Shown here: one piece after another, positions 24,947 to 37,463 of the stretch
Numbering within the stretch: position 1 is the stretch's first letter
Layout of the letters: the number at the start of each line of letters is the position of its first letter
Assembly (NCBI RefSeq): GCF_020520425.1
Contig: NC_079491.1
Coordinates: forward strand, 1,240,001 to 1,304,000
Reading direction: 5' to 3'
DNA length: 64,000 nt
From: Spinacia oleracea
Lineage: Eukaryota; Streptophyta; Magnoliopsida; Caryophyllales; Amaranthaceae
Notes under the pieces: model-generated
What the model saw: only the letters and a program-made list of their open reading frames with translations
What the model was told of the DNA's origin: nothing
Database searches by the model: none
Translations under genes and position numbers: made by a program

Positions 24947-27044
24947 ATTCTCCGATCCTCGTTTTTTCGATCTTTTAAGTTGTTTAAAGATCTTTTTCAC
25001 AACTAGAATGTTACACACCCCACCTTTAATTACGAACTTGTAGAATAGTGTATTAATGATGATGTAGTTTTGAATTTTTGATCGGACAAGCAAATGTTGT
25101 ACTAGTACATTTTACATGTACATATAGTTGTATGTGTTGTCTCTTTGGACGAAATTTTCACCGATCAAAGTTCAATTATATTTTTGACTTTTGGGTAGTA
25201 TTTACACTATTTTGGAATGAAATGAATAGTATAGGAATAAAACAAGATATTTATTTTGTTCCTACTCTCTCACTTGACTCCTTGTTCTTGACTTTTTTCA
25301 ATCTAAAAACTAAAAAGTTTCGAAAAAAGAAAAAAAAAAGTTTCATCGACAAACGTACTAACACTAATATACTCGAATTTTAATAATTTAAACTTATTAA
25401 CGTGTATTATTTGAATTTTTTTGAACTTACAATAACTATGAATTGAACCAAACACTAAAAGGACTTTATGGACTCCGATTTAAACTCGTCATGATTTTTT
25501 TTTTCTTTATTTAAAGTTTTTTTCCTTAAATAAGTTGAGATCAACTGAGGAGAGCAAACTAATTATTAACTAATACTAACGTAATCATGAGAATTTTGTA
25601 TACAAGGTACAAGAAGATGACTACACTAAACAATCTAATCTCTCTTTTGATTTGTTTCACAATAATTGTGTTGAAGTGCCAAACTAACAAAGAAGACCTC
25701 TCTAAACTAACAGTAAATTGTTGCGTAAAATGGGTGAGTTTTGCAATACAGAATCAAGAATGGTCTAAATTATGTTTGATTGAATTAGAAAATTACAATA
25801 ATGTGTTTGGTACTTTCCCATAGAACTTTTACTGAATCAAAGGAGATAAGTAACTTGTTTCCCATTTTTCTTGTAGGAAGTCATTTTTTAAAGAAAGTTC
25901 TAGTTTACCTATTTCTTCCTCTTAGTGCAAACCAAACAAGTACCCTAAACCGAAAGTAATTTTATGGACTTATTAAACTTGATTAGAAGTTATTGGACCG
26001 GTTGCAATGAGTCCGTTTGTTTCAACTTATCTTAACTTATTTCGACTTATTTCAGTAAAAATAAGTCTAGATATGTTCGCATGTATAAGCTCAGATACGT
26101 TCAGTTCAGATAAGTTCGATAAAATAAATTTCTTTTCCAAAACTACTTAAGACACAAGTTATTTTCGGCAAAAATAAGTTCAGATAAGTCATTTTCAGTT
26201 AAATTTAATTGAACCATGCAGAGCCTTAGGACAGTAAATTTATGGAACCTGATTGAAACTTTTTGGATTTAGATTGAACCAAATTAAAACTTACATTGTA
26301 CATTGTCTAAATTTATCTAAACTTATTAATTTATTAGATCTGAAACTTATTTTTCAAATGAGAAAAGGACTCATCTTTATTTTGTATAAGACGATCTTAC
26401 ACAAAAGATCACATTGGTATCATATAAGTCAAGCAATGAAATTAGTTAAGCACCAGAACTAATTAGTTAACCAATGAAACAAATTAATTAAACAATCAAA
26501 GTGGCTTTTTAGATAAGGCGGTCTTACACAAAAGTTATCTTTTTTTTAAGTAACCAAACATACATTTAGTGTGCGTTCTATTTTTATCCAAAAAAAAAGT
26601 GTGCGTTCTATTCACCTGATTTTTCACATATTTTTTCTAAACAAATTAAAACTTATTATACTCCGTATTATTTAACCAACCATTACTTTTCCTGAACTTT
26701 TGTAGAACTTATTTTATCCTAGTTGGTCTACCTTTTTTATGTCGACTTAAATTTCAATCAATTTTTGTAAAAAGTAGATTGAATTGAAAAGAGTACATGT
26801 AAAATTCCATTGTTCACCAACCCAAATACCCAACAAAATGACACACCCTTACACCACTCTCACATCACCTTCCCCTCTCTCTTTCTCTCTCTAGACATCC
26901 TCATCACTCCATTGTTACCTCCTCAAACAATCTACCTGTCGGCTGCATTTATTAGTCAAGAAATCTCGTTGATCATCACACATTTTTAGTCTACAATATT
27001 TTTTAATTCCAGATCCCAGAAATTTAAATTCAAAGCTTTAAATC
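24947..27044. other. USP to SAR1 spacer
   Basis: This holds the USP 3' UTR, AT-rich DNA with no recognisable gene, a Tourist-like AACTTATC repeat at about 26006-26226, and the 21-bp-unit element at 26383-26540. The CT-rich run at 26872-26895 lies in the probable SAR1 promoter or leader. Confidence 0.6.
26383..26540 (+). repeat. Small element with TTAAGCAATGAAA units (copy 1)
   Basis: It starts AAGACGATCTTACACAAAAG and ends AAGGCGGTCTTACACAAAAG, with several short units like AGTTAAGCAATGAAACCAATT between. The same layout appears at 44010-44510, where the units form a regular 21-bp array. Confidence 0.6.
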
Positions 27045-30000
27045 ATGTTTCTTTGGGATTGGTTTTCTGGGATCTTAGCTTCTCTTGGGTTATGGCAGAA
27101 AGAGGCGAAGATCTTGTTCTTAGGCCTTGATAATGCCGGCAAAACTACCCTTCTTCATATGCTCAAAGATGAGGTCTTTTTTTTTACCCTTTTCTCCATC
27201 AATTTTGCTTTATTTATTTATTTTGTTCATGTTTCATTGTTGATTTTTATTGTTTCTTTTAGGAATTGCTTCAATTTGGAATTTATGATCATGATTTTTT
27301 TTTGCTTGAATGATTGGATTGCACCCATCTCATATTTATGATTTTGGGGGAAAAAAATGAAATTTGGAATGCTTGTGCCATGTTTATGAATTATTTGGAA
27401 TTGTAGGATTGCCCAATATTTATGAAATTTATTGGGAAAAATTGAATTTTGGGAATCCCTGATTTGCTGAACAAGAAAAATGTGATGGATTTGGGGATTT
27501 CCATGAGTGATATGATCCGATCCATGAGTCATATAGCTGGTTTTCTCAGAATATGTAATTTGATATGAGAATGAAATATAATCTGGTCTTAATTATGGTA
27601 TAAATTGCTTGTTTCTTGTATTTTAATTTGAAGTAATTCTGAAATGGGTGTTTTAAAATTGACAAGGATCCTAAATTGAGTTAGTTTTTGATATTTTTGG
27701 TATTGGCTAATTGTTGAGTGCAGAGGTTGGTTCAACATCAGCCAACTCAGCATCCGACATCGGAAGAGTTGAGCATTGGGAAAATCAAGTTCAAGGCTTT
27801 TGATTTGGGAGGTCATCAGATTGCTCGTCGAGTTTGGAAGGATTACTATGCCAAGGTACATTCTTTTGGTATGATAATGAGCTGAAATGTACTATTAAAA
27901 GTTTAAAACATATGTCTTTCTTTGATAATTGATGAAAATTTTGAAGAAAAAGTGATAATTGAAGAAAAATTACTTATGATTTAATTGCCATTGCTTATTA
28001 CTTGTGAATTTATTACTTATGAATTTCCTTAGAAAATTACTTATGGTTAAATGGGCCGTAATGGATTTTTGGATTTCATTGAAGTATGATATTGTTGGTC
28101 CAACTACCTGTGAATCTGTGATGAGATGCTTTTGTGGTTCGCCTGTTAATTTGGTTGTTTTATTCTGCCATTTTTCTGAATTGAAATGATAATTGTTAGA
28201 GAATTGGATGGACGATATGTTGAATCTGAATTAAAAAACGCGCAAGCTCTGTACATATCATATTCAGAACATTAGACAAAGTGATGTGCTAATATGCAAT
28301 CACACATTTCTTTGGCTTGATTAAGGAGGTAAGAGAACACTGTAACTAATAGATACAACCCTTGGCAATTAGCTGACTCTTAATGGCTTTAAAACACCAA
28401 TAGGTACTATAAAAAACGTAGCTTAAAACTAGTAGAACATAGAGTATTAGAGCTCTCCCACCCATGAGAAGAAAAAAAAAAACGCTCGCGGGTGAAAAAT
28501 GGTGAGGAAAAAAGTTCACGGGCTTCCTAATGGGGAGTGAACAAAGAAACACTCACAAAGTCACAAGTGAACATAGAAAAACCATGAGTGTGAAAATAAG
28601 AATTCTTCCTCGGCCTTTGTGTAGGAGTGGTCCCTGAATGCGTGCGGATATAACCTTTTTTGCTAATTGGCGTAATTGCCACCTAAAACGTCGCGTTTTA
28701 GAGAGGTTCATGAAGGCCTCGTTTTGGTCTGTTTAGCCAAAGAAAATGTTTATACGCACGCCCAATGGGAGCATGCTATGCATCTCTGTCAATACTCTTG
28801 ACCAATTATATACTCCGTGACAAATACATTTTTATAGGCTATTTTTAACCACAAATAATTTATATGCTTCGTGTAAAATAAAATTAAACCAACGGTCATA
28901 AAATTTCGAGATCTATGAATAGAGATTCATTTTGCTATATTTTGACACAGTTTCAAAAACTTTTCTCTCTTTAATTCATTAAAATCAATTATCAAAGAGA
29001 AAAGTGATTTTTAACAGTGTATAGCAAATGGGTCTCTATTTATAGATCTCAAAATTTTATGACCGTTGATATAATTTTCTTTTAATAAATTATTTTTGGT
29101 TATAAACATAGATTTAAAATGTTAACATTACAAATTAATTAAATTATGATTGGGCAATATGGCTGATAAGACGCGTGGCAATCTGTTCGCGTGGCACAAC
29201 CTATTCGCAGCGTTGCTCTGTGCTCTGTCTGCATCTGCAATTATACTTTTTTTGACTGATTACAGTAAAAAACGCTGTAATTTGGACTGCCAGCCTTCAT
29301 GGCTTGCACCTAAACGACCTTTATCAGGTGGATTTCAGTGAATTTTTTTAAACACGTCTTTGTGGGGCCCAATGGCCCACTATACACACGGGCCAAGGAG
29401 TATTTCACACCAGAGTAGTCTTCACACCGGAGTGTTTTCTTCTTTGCTCGCAAGTGTTTCTTCTTCACTTGCCATTGAGAGCCTGTGAACTTTTCTTTCC
29501 TCACCAACTTTCACTCATGAACGTTTTTTTTTTGGCAATCATGAACGTTTTTTTTATTAATGAGTGTGAGAGCTGGAGTTGAATTGAGCTGCATCTATGA
29601 GGATGCTAAGACTATTGGTTATAGCATATGCAATCGTGAGTAGCCACTAACTCACAATGCTCTTTCTCCTTTTTGTGAGTTAACTCACCCTTGTAGGTAA
29701 CGCTGGTCACCACCTACAATGGTGAGTTAACTCACAAAGAAGAGAGAGAGCATCGTGAGTTAGTGGCTATTTACACTGGTACCAACAAATAATGAGATGG
29801 AGGTGTAGATTGGTGGATATGTGGAATGATCAATACCAGATCATTTTTGCTAACCACCTCAAACAACAATCATAGACTAGCACTTTATTCAATGGGATAT
29901 TTCTTGGGAGACTCAAAATCACTGTCACTGAATGTACATCACTTATACTTTTGATTTTTGATAAAAGATTCCATTTTTATATGGAAAAGGACAAACTGTA

Positions 30001-33000
30001 ATTATCAGTTGTTTAAAGAGTGGTTGTACTTTCCATTGCTCTAATGATGCCAACAACCCTTCACTGATCATTGTCTTATCAGTAAAAACTGGCTTGGTGT
30101 GGCCACGACAAGGGTTGAGTGCTTGACTGAAACAATTAAATTGAAAAAACTCTTTTTGAAAGTGAAATTGATTTTGCGCTTTTTGCAAAATGACGAGGGG
30201 AAAACTTAGGAAAATAGATTCATTAGAGTTCCCAGAAGCACAGATTGCTCACACCTAAGGTGTTGTTTGGTTGACATGAAAAACCATGGGAAGTGTAACT
30301 TCCTTGGAAGTGGAATATTGTGATATTTTTTGGTTTGCAATAATATGGGAAGTCACACTTCCTAAGAACTTCCACTTCCTTCAAAATGGAGTAAGTTGCT
30401 TACCATGTTTAACCAAACAACATTTTCTACTTCCTAGGAAATGTCAATACATGGGAAAGTAGTCATCCTAGGAATTTTTATTTCCTACGGTCAACCAAAC
30501 GATACCTAGGTTTAGCAAGCTGGAGACTTAGCTTAGGTGCATAGTGCTTAAAAATCAAAATAACTTTCCGCCTTTCCCTAGATTCTCCTATGAGTCCTAC
30601 CATGTTACAAAAAGTTATTTATACCCCGTATAATCTTAAAAGGAACTGTCCGTAAGGGACGGGGTAGGCCTTTTATGGTCTTAGTCATTATCATTTTACA
30701 CCGATAGTTGACAATATGAGTTGAGGGCAAACTAGTCTCCCTTCTCAGAGTCTCACCTCAGACCATCTTTGATGAGGTTTTTGTAGAGTATTTATTTCTG
30801 TTAAGGCCAACATAGCAATTTCTTTTGTATGTAACACTTGAAAGGGAATTCAAGCTTTCTTAAAAATTATCATGAAAATCTTGTTTATTAGCTTTACATC
30901 TTCTCTTGTGCATTTATTTCTTGCATTCTTGTGTTGGCAGTTTCGATTCTTCATATCATGATCCTCTTTATCCTCTAATGTGCTTGCATTTTGGATGATT
31001 TTTTAAGTTGTGGGTTTGGCCTTAGTGAACTCAGTTTGTTAATTATAATGTTCCAATTATGGTTACATCATACTTTGCATGGCTCATTCAGGCGATTCTG
31101 GTTAGATAAGCTTCTGCAGATTCTGCATACTTGATTAAGACTTAAGCAAGTTTACTTCAATGGTTAGATTAACTGATCCTATACGTAAGTAAGCAAGGAT
31201 ATTGCCTTCTTCAGGAGGTAATAGAAAAGAGAAAGGAACTTGCATTTGAGACAGAAAGAAAACAAACTTATGAATGGTGGTAAATAGTGAGTATTTATGG
31301 GTTGTTACAGATTGAGTTTTGAGTTATTGAGATAGGTTAAGTGGTTTGGTTGCATTTAACCATCAGTGAAACGATTAAAAATTTCCCTTTTAGCAGAGAC
31401 TACATAGCAACATAGGTAGAAATTTGGCCCGTTTCCCTCTGATATGTAGAAATTTGGCCCGTTTCCCTCTGATATGCAGAAATTTAGTCCGTTTAGTTGG
31501 AAAGATCATAAGGGAGAAGAGGTGAACACCAAATGTCCTTTTCTCGGGAATTCTAGTTAAGGCGGTCAGTAACTCAGGTACAGTTAACTTCTTATTTTCC
31601 TAGAAGGGTAGTAGAAAGGGGAAATGTATTATGAACTTGTAAATTGAACAGTCTTATTTCTTTGGAAAATGGATGACTTTTTCATATATTAGTATCAAGT
31701 ATCGAGGTTCCTTTGGTGATAGAAGCGTATTGGTTGTCATTAGCTCAAAGCAATCGGCCTTATACCTCCTTAGCCGACAAAATAATGTTTAACAACGTCA
31801 AACCAGTTTAACCTTTCCCTTCTTGGTTGCTATGGACTTTCTTTAATACTTCCTCCGTCTTTTAATACTCGCAACGTTTGGACTTTTGCCACTATTCATA
31901 TAATCTACTTTGACTATTCTTAGTGCTTTTTATATAAGATAAAACATAGTCATGTGCGATCTTGTTAGATTCGTCTCAATGAAAGAAAGTCCACTCTATG
32001 GACTTTCTTTAATAAGATAAAACAGGCTATGAATTACAGTTACAATGACAATATGTGCTTTTGATCTTTAGATGCTTGCTATTAGTCCACTCTTAATAAA
32101 GTTCTGTCATTTAGAGTGCTATATACTTGTTTTTGTGTCCCATACTCCCTTCTATTTAAAAGCCGGTTTCTTGATAAAAGACAACTTTATTGTGTGTGGA
32201 ATGTGGATTGTACTCATTTACAAGTTGTCATCTTCTTTTTTCTTTTTACCCTAAACAATAAGTTTCAATAAGAAAATTTTAAATAAGGAAAGGTAAGTTC
32301 GGATAAGGGCTACCCAAGTACAATTCACAACTAAAAATAAAGCTCAATAAGAGGGGTTTCCCGGTGAATCTGTACGCGGGCATCACTTGTAATCCCCTAT
32401 TTCTGTTTGTGGCCATAGATTGATGAGATAAGAATGCTTTTGGCATGTTTACTGTAGTCCGTAGACCTGATAAACTATAGTTCGGGCCGCTGACCCGACC
32501 CGAAAAAAGTACAGCCTCAAATATGCATTTTTAGACCAAGCCCGTACCAAATTTATGTGTACGCATTTTTAGACCAAGCCCGTACCAATTTTATGTGTTT
32601 GGGTATGTATTTTTGTGTTAAAAGTCCAGCCTGGCCCGGCCCGGATTTTGATCACCTATAGTTTAGTGCAAGTTATACATTTATCTTCTCACTGCAGGTG
32701 GATGCCGTGGTGTACCTAGTCGATGCATTCGATAAAGAGAGGTTTTCCGAGTCAAAGAAAGAACTTGATTCCCTACTATCCGACGAAGCCTTGGCTAGCG
32801 TTCCGTTTCTCATCCTCGGCAACAAGATCGATATACCGTACGCCGCGTCAGAGGAGGAGCTTTGCTACCACCTCGGGCTTTCCAACTGTACAACCGGTAA
32901 AGGGAAAGTTAACCTCACGGACTCCAATGTCCGACCTCTCGAGGTTTTCATGTGTAGTATCGTTCGCAAAATGGGTTATGGTGAAGGATTCAAGTGGATG

Positions 33001-33018
33001 TCTCAGTATATCAACTAG
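27045..33018 (+). CDS. SAR1: Small GTPase SAR1 (COPII coat assembly)
   Basis: Three exons, 27045-27173, 27724-27855 and 32698-33018, join in phase to 193 residues plus TAG, the standard SAR1 length. SAR1 is activated at the ER by SEC12, inserts its N-terminus in the membrane and recruits SEC23/24 to start COPII vesicles. Visible motifs: hydrophobic N-terminus [16 protein letters not shown] (membrane-binding), P-loop GLDNAGKTT in exon 1, switch region PTSEEL and [18 protein letters not shown] in exon 2, the guanine-specificity NKID in exon 3, and a C-terminus ending in [10 protein letters not shown]. All key GTPase residues are present. The odd feature is intron 2, 4842 bp, packed with nested MITEs. 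Which of several plant SAR1 paralogues this is cannot be told here. Confidence 0.96.
28451..29574. mobile_element. Element with long terminal inverted repeats (MULE-like), SAR1 intron 2
   Basis: The left arm (about 28451-28610) starts AGCTCTCCCACCCATGAG and the right arm (about 29395-29574) ends with its imperfect complement. Shared words include TGGTGAGGAAA and AAGTTCACGGGC. Long imperfect arms of 150-180 bp suggest a Mutator-like element. No matching 9-bp target duplication is visible. The middle, 29150-29340, is more GC-rich and unique in this window, possibly captured DNA. Confidence 0.5.
28838..29113. mobile_element. Palindromic MITE nested in the 28451 element
   Basis: Two arms pair over about 110 bases: ACGGTCATAAAATTTCGAGA with TCTCAAAATTTTATGACCGT, extended by TTTTAACCACAAATAATTTAT with ATAAATTATTTTTGGTTATA. 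It interrupts the long-TIR element, so it arrived later. Confidence 0.65.
29636..29774. repeat. Near-perfect hairpin in SAR1 intron 2
   Basis: Arms 29636-29698 and 29712-29774 are complementary over 63 bases with about seven mismatches, separated by a 13-base loop. The words GTGAGTTAACTCAC and GCCACTAACTCAC recur. It may be a very small MITE; as RNA it would fold into a long stem. Confidence 0.8.
30259..30506. mobile_element. Harbinger/Tourist-like MITE in SAR1 intron 2
   Basis: The ends GGTGTTGTTTGGTTGAC and GTCAACCAAACGATACC are inverted repeats; the flanks are TAA and TAG. Internal arms repeat GGGAAGTNNNACTTCC-like words. Confidence 0.7.
31416..31495 (+). repeat. 30-bp direct repeat, about 2.5 copies, SAR1 intron 2
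   Basis: The unit AGAAATTTGGCCCGTTTCCC plus CTCTGATATG occurs twice, with a third, partly diverged copy. It is simple local duplication of no visible function. Confidence 0.75.
31849..32010. mobile_element. Truncated Stowaway-type MITE
   Basis: The left end CTTCCTCCGTCTTTTAATAC, with ACTCGCAACGTTTGG, matches the 35115 and 61606 family. The right end is replaced by a short copy of GTCCACTCTATGGAC, so the element is broken. Confidence 0.55.
32462..32658. mobile_element. hAT-like element near SAR1 exon 3, related to 3608
   Basis: It starts TAGACCTGATAAAC and ends GATTTTGATCACCTA with CGGGCC-rich sub-terminal parts. A word of about 30 bp (ATTTTTAGACCAAGCCCGTA) is repeated inside. It ends 39 bp before exon 3, close to the branch-point and acceptor region. 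Confidence 0.55.
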
Positions 33019-33949
33019 ATGATGGGTTAATTATTTGGATGAGCAAAGTTTTAAACCTTGTTAACAGGGAGGATTATGTAGGTTAAACGAGGTTAGATGT
33101 TATACATCACCTTATTTGAAATTGTTTTTTTTTTTTTTTTTTGTTAAATTAAGTGGCTGGATTAAGAAAATTACTGTCTTGGATTTGCATGGAACACAGC
33201 CAGTGATTTTTTTTGTAACATGCAGTCAATTCAGAGTTTTTTTTGTTTGTTTGTTTGTTTTTTTCTTTCTCTTTTGCTTTTTGTTTTTATATAGTTTTCC
33301 CTGAGTTAATAGTTCATATCTGGTTGAAGTTTAATTTGGGGTTGCAAAATGTATGAATTCGGAATCAAAACTGAAACTAAGGAAATAGTTACAATGTAAT
33401 ATTAACTCATAGTACTAAATAAAGAGTGGAATTGATATTTAGTATTACATTAAAAAAAATTATTGGAGAGTGGTGTAAAGTTGCACTAAAAATATCAAAA
33501 GTCAACCAATCGTAGTAGAGGAGTAATATTCAATTTTTATTAATTTTATAAATGTCCCTCGATGTACAGAGTTCCTAGTAGCTATTGAAAGTTTCAAATC
33601 TTTATACTCGTTGGTTTATTTACTCGAATTAAAACCACTCTCTGATGTACAAAGATAATCACAATATCAGTGGGTATACTTTCGAGTATATTTGACAAGA
33701 ATTATACTTGAATTAGTTTTGAAACTTCCGGTAAGCAACGCCTCAAAACCTCTGTTTAATTTTTAATGCACTAAGTAATTTCATACCCTAAGTTTTTCAT
33801 ATCCGGTAGTGTTTGGAACAACTAACAAAGTTTAACCACTTCACTCCCTACTTCGTTTCCCTTAACCGTCAAAACTCGATAGATGATTATTAGATATGGC
33901 AGATACGAAATAACATATGAGTCAGCTAATATGAAGGCTTGGGGCGAGC
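33019..33949. other. SAR1 3' UTR and spacer
   Basis: This holds a T-rich probable 3' UTR (T run at 33124-33141) followed by AT-rich DNA with no recognisable gene or bounded element. Confidence 0.6.
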
Positions 33950-35372
33950 TAAATATAGGCAATAACACATGAATTTCCTCTCTCCCACGTGAAAGAGATA
34001 CCATCTTTCAAATTTAAGATACATAATGTATTATTTTTTTGACAAGATATTGAGATTATCAGAAGGGAAAGATGAGTATGACTACTATCTTTCAAATTTA
34101 AGATATATATTGTATTATTTCTTTGACAAGATATTGGGATTATTAAAAGTATACCATACATCTCCTTTACAAGATTGGTTATTAGTCTTATCTTGAAAAG
34201 AATTCAACTAATTAAAAGAATTTGTCACTTAAGACTATTTACATTTCAATTAAAACTCTTTACATTTACGAGGAAATAGAAATGACATATGGATAGATGA
34301 AATCTTGAAACAAGGGGAAATTAAGCTTCAATTTGGAGAATAGATATATTTGATTCAAATAAAAAACAAAAATAAAAGATGATCAAAATTTTATAGTAGT
34401 ACATGTTTTCTGATTTTGGTGAAAAGCCAAATAAGACGATAGGAAAAGTAATATTTGGACGTGGATTTATTAAAAGAGAGAAGATTAGACCAGCAATATT
34501 TATAGATGATCAATATGTTCAATTTGTTGTATGAATATTATTAAAATATTTTGTAAGATTCTAACATATGGCATCGAATCAGAACTACTTAGATATTTAA
34601 TTATTTACCTCTTTTGTTTTCCGTTGGTAATTAAATATGAAATATTATACAGAATAGAAATTTCATGTAGCTCAATTAACCCAACTTATTGACCACTAAG
34701 TTCCCTAACACACATTCGTGCATATTTTGTGACTAAATAATTATGAATAACTTAATCATATAAAAGTCCTCATTCGTAATATTTGTGCTTCCATTTTCTA
34801 ATTTAACTATAAACTTCAACTTCACACACTTTGATTGTTTTTCATATTTATTAAAACGGTAATAACCATATAACTCATAATTATCTTGAATGATCATACA
34901 TAGACATCTTAGCGTATAACAATTAACAAGCTAAGGTAGTTCAAAAATATTACATACGGAGTAGTAATATTGACCATGTTAAATATTACACCGATTTCCC
35001 TATGTTCATCCTTTCATATTAAGTTCTTAAAATCCACATTTTTAACTCTATTTCATAAAATTCATAGAATTGATTAGCATGTGAAAAAAACTTCGCAGGA
35101 CGTCTAAGTATATACTTCCTCCGTTCATTTTTACTCGCAACGTTTGTCACTTTCATGCATGCCAATGCACAACTTTAATTATCAATATCTTTGATTCTCT
35201 TTAAGCAAAAATTATAAAAGTTAATATTTTGAAAATAAATATTAAGACGAATCTAACAAGATCATGCATGAGTATGTTTTAACTTACGTATAAATCACCA
35301 ATAATAGTCAAAGTATAATATATGAATAGTGTAGAAATCACAAACGTTGCGAGTATTAAAAATCGGAGGAAG
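33950..35372 (+). repeat. Segmental duplication block A
   Basis: This block and 39078-40308 are diverged copies in the same orientation. Shared landmarks in order: GGCAATAACACATGAA, GATATATATTG with TTTGACAA, GATTTTGGTGAAA, TTTTGTAAGATT with AACATATGGCA, TTTGTTTTCCGTTGGTAA, and a Stowaway at the right end. The starting motif also occurs at 40648 upstream of the first DUF4228 gene. Confidence 0.75.
35115..35372. mobile_element. Stowaway-type MITE in duplication block A
   Basis: It is TA-flanked; its ends are CTTCCTCCGTTCATTTTTAC and AAAAATCGGAGGAAG, with the inner word ACTCGCAACGTTTGTCAC. Its counterpart is at 40050. Confidence 0.85.
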
Positions 35373-35823
35373 TATTTTATTTTTTTCCTTCAAAAAAAGT
35401 ATATATTATTTATTTTAACGTTATAGATATTTCTTCATTTATTTTCCATAATATTTTATTCATAATCAAAATTTTGGATATGATATTTTGAAGCAATATT
35501 TACGTGAGTTCATATGAATTCATTTAGTTTTATCCTACGTGTTTCGCAAGAAGAAAATAAAAAAATGCGGGTCTCGACAAATCTTCGAATGAAATGAGGA
35601 TACTAACTTTATTATTTATTACAGCTGGGCATCCGCAAATTAAAGTTAGCAGTTTTGATTACGGAGTAGTTTCTTACTTTATTTTTTTTTATGTTTTGTA
35701 TAAACCAAACATTATATTAATGTACTCCGTATAGTGTAATGTTGATTATTTATAAACATTATTTCATTCGAATCCGCAAAATAAAGTTAGCACGGTTGAT
35801 TAGTTTCTTAATTTATTTTTTCA

Positions 35824-37461
35824 AAAACTCTCTCACTTCCCTCTCTAAACTCTCTCACTTTTCTCTAAAATATCCCAAAAAACCAAAACCCTAGTATCTC
35901 CCCTGCTCACCGGCGGCCAGATCTTGACTCATAAATCGGGTCGCCGGTGAGCCTCTTTTATAGTTTAGGGTTGTTTTGTGTTTAATTCTCGTTGGCAAAG
36001 CTTGCATCAAGGATTCCGACCAAATCGAAGTTAGGGTTTCGACTTTGGGTGACTGAAATCCTTTGCAGCTCTTTTGCGGTGCCGACGAAGGTGGTTTTCC
36101 GGAAAGAGAAGAAGAAGAAGGAGCCAAGCGGTAGCTTCCACCTCCTCTTAGTTACGCCGCTCTTCTCACCGGGTCTGTTTCAACCGACAAGGGTTCGCAA
36201 GTTTTCTTCGACTTCGGAGGTGATCGGTCCAGTTCACATCGTCTTCTAATCCGAGCTCCCCTAAATCGCCGCCTCCATTAATTGCAGGTAAAGGTAAAAA
36301 ACCGCCTCTTTTAATCTGTAGGTAAAGGTAAAGGTTTAGGGAAAAGGGTTCAATTTCGGTTTAGATTGTTAATTTTTGGTTGTGATCTGTGAGTTTGGGA
36401 ATTTTGGATTCTGAAATCTATCACCCGCCGCCGTCCTGTAGTGTCGGATATATCCCGATCTTGATGGTAAAGGTAAAAGGTAGTCAAGGGTTTCAGTTAA
36501 GTGCCAATTTTTCTTTTGTTTCAGTAGCCTCTGGAGTTTGGTTGTTGGCTTGTTTGGTTGTTTTTGGTTGTTTTATTAGGTCTAATGTCAATGCTTGGCT
36601 GTTGTGGGTAGTTGTGTTGTTTTCTCTTTTTGATGGTAAAGGTTTTCCTGTGATTGTTGCTAGTGGTAATCAATTGTGGTTTATGTTGGTTAGGAGGGTT
36701 GTAGTAGCAATAAGGGTGGTTAATAATTGGTGGGAGGTTAAGGAATTAGAAGGTCCCCTCTCCTCTGCAATGGGGTTTTGGTCTGCTAGAGGAGCAGTAT
36801 GGGTATTGGGGGAGATAGTCATCTCCCGGGGGATCTTGGAGGTCGGTGTTTTGTGTTCATCTACCTTGGTGAGGAAAAGAGTTTTAGGTTTTAGGAAGGG
36901 CCTGGGTATTGGGGTTTTGGTTGTTAAGTGGTTTTGGAGGATAGTTGTTGTTAATCCTCTGTTTAGGTTAGCGTTGAGAGTTGTTCTCGATGCTTTCAAA
37001 ATCTGTTATTTGAGCGCTGCTCCCCAAATTTTGGGGTTTCATAGTATGCTACCTAAGTCATGTCCCATGACTGTAAATGCTTGTGTGTTAATCACAAGGT
37101 TTAACCAAATTCCCTGTCACTTTGTTTCCCTTCCACTCTTTTCTTTGTTTTCCATGTATTACAGGTTAGTTAAGGAACCTCCTAGTGTTAACTACTTAAG
37201 CTACTGGCCAATCTCCTGCATTGATATCACTACCATGAGTGATCTTGGCACAATAACACCTTGTTGGTGGTGTAAACAAGGTTTTGACAATCAAGGACCG
37301 CCAGGGGAAGAGCCGGCTTCCCTTGCAGCTGTTAGGCATTTATTTTTAGTTTGTTTCGTAGTACTTGTAATGGTCTATAAAGGCCTTAGTTTAATTGTTT
37401 AGTTTGTAAAACTCTTTTATTTATGTTAAATTGAGCCTATGTCAAAAAAAAAAAAAAAAAA
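35824..37461 (+). mobile_element. 1.6-kb poly(A)-tailed retro-insertion (LINE-like or processed transcript)
   Basis: A perfect 14-bp direct repeat, AATTTATTTTTTCA, lies at 35810-35823 and 37462-37475, and the insert ends in about 18-20 A. That is the mark of target-primed reverse transcription. The 5' end is CT-rich with AAACCCTAG, like a plant transcript leader. One long open frame runs 36389-37402 (337 codons), rich in Val, Leu, Trp and Cys; I recognise no domain in it and no reverse transcriptase. TAAAGGTAAAGG words recur at 36288-36335 and 36466-36480. It could be a non-autonomous LINE derivative, an ORF1-only LINE copy, or the retrocopy of an unknown host transcript. Confidence 0.8.
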
Positions 37462-37463
37462 AA

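Noticed and set aside
25078-25823. Two frames of 101 and 78 codons downstream of USP
   Set aside because: They are AT-rich, lack recognisable domains, and the first overlaps the probable USP 3' UTR.
36389-37402. 337-codon open frame as a new membrane protein gene
   Set aside because: It lies inside a poly(A)-tailed insertion with a target duplication, is skewed by G/T-rich DNA to Val, Trp and Leu, and shows no domain. Kept as part of the mobile element only.
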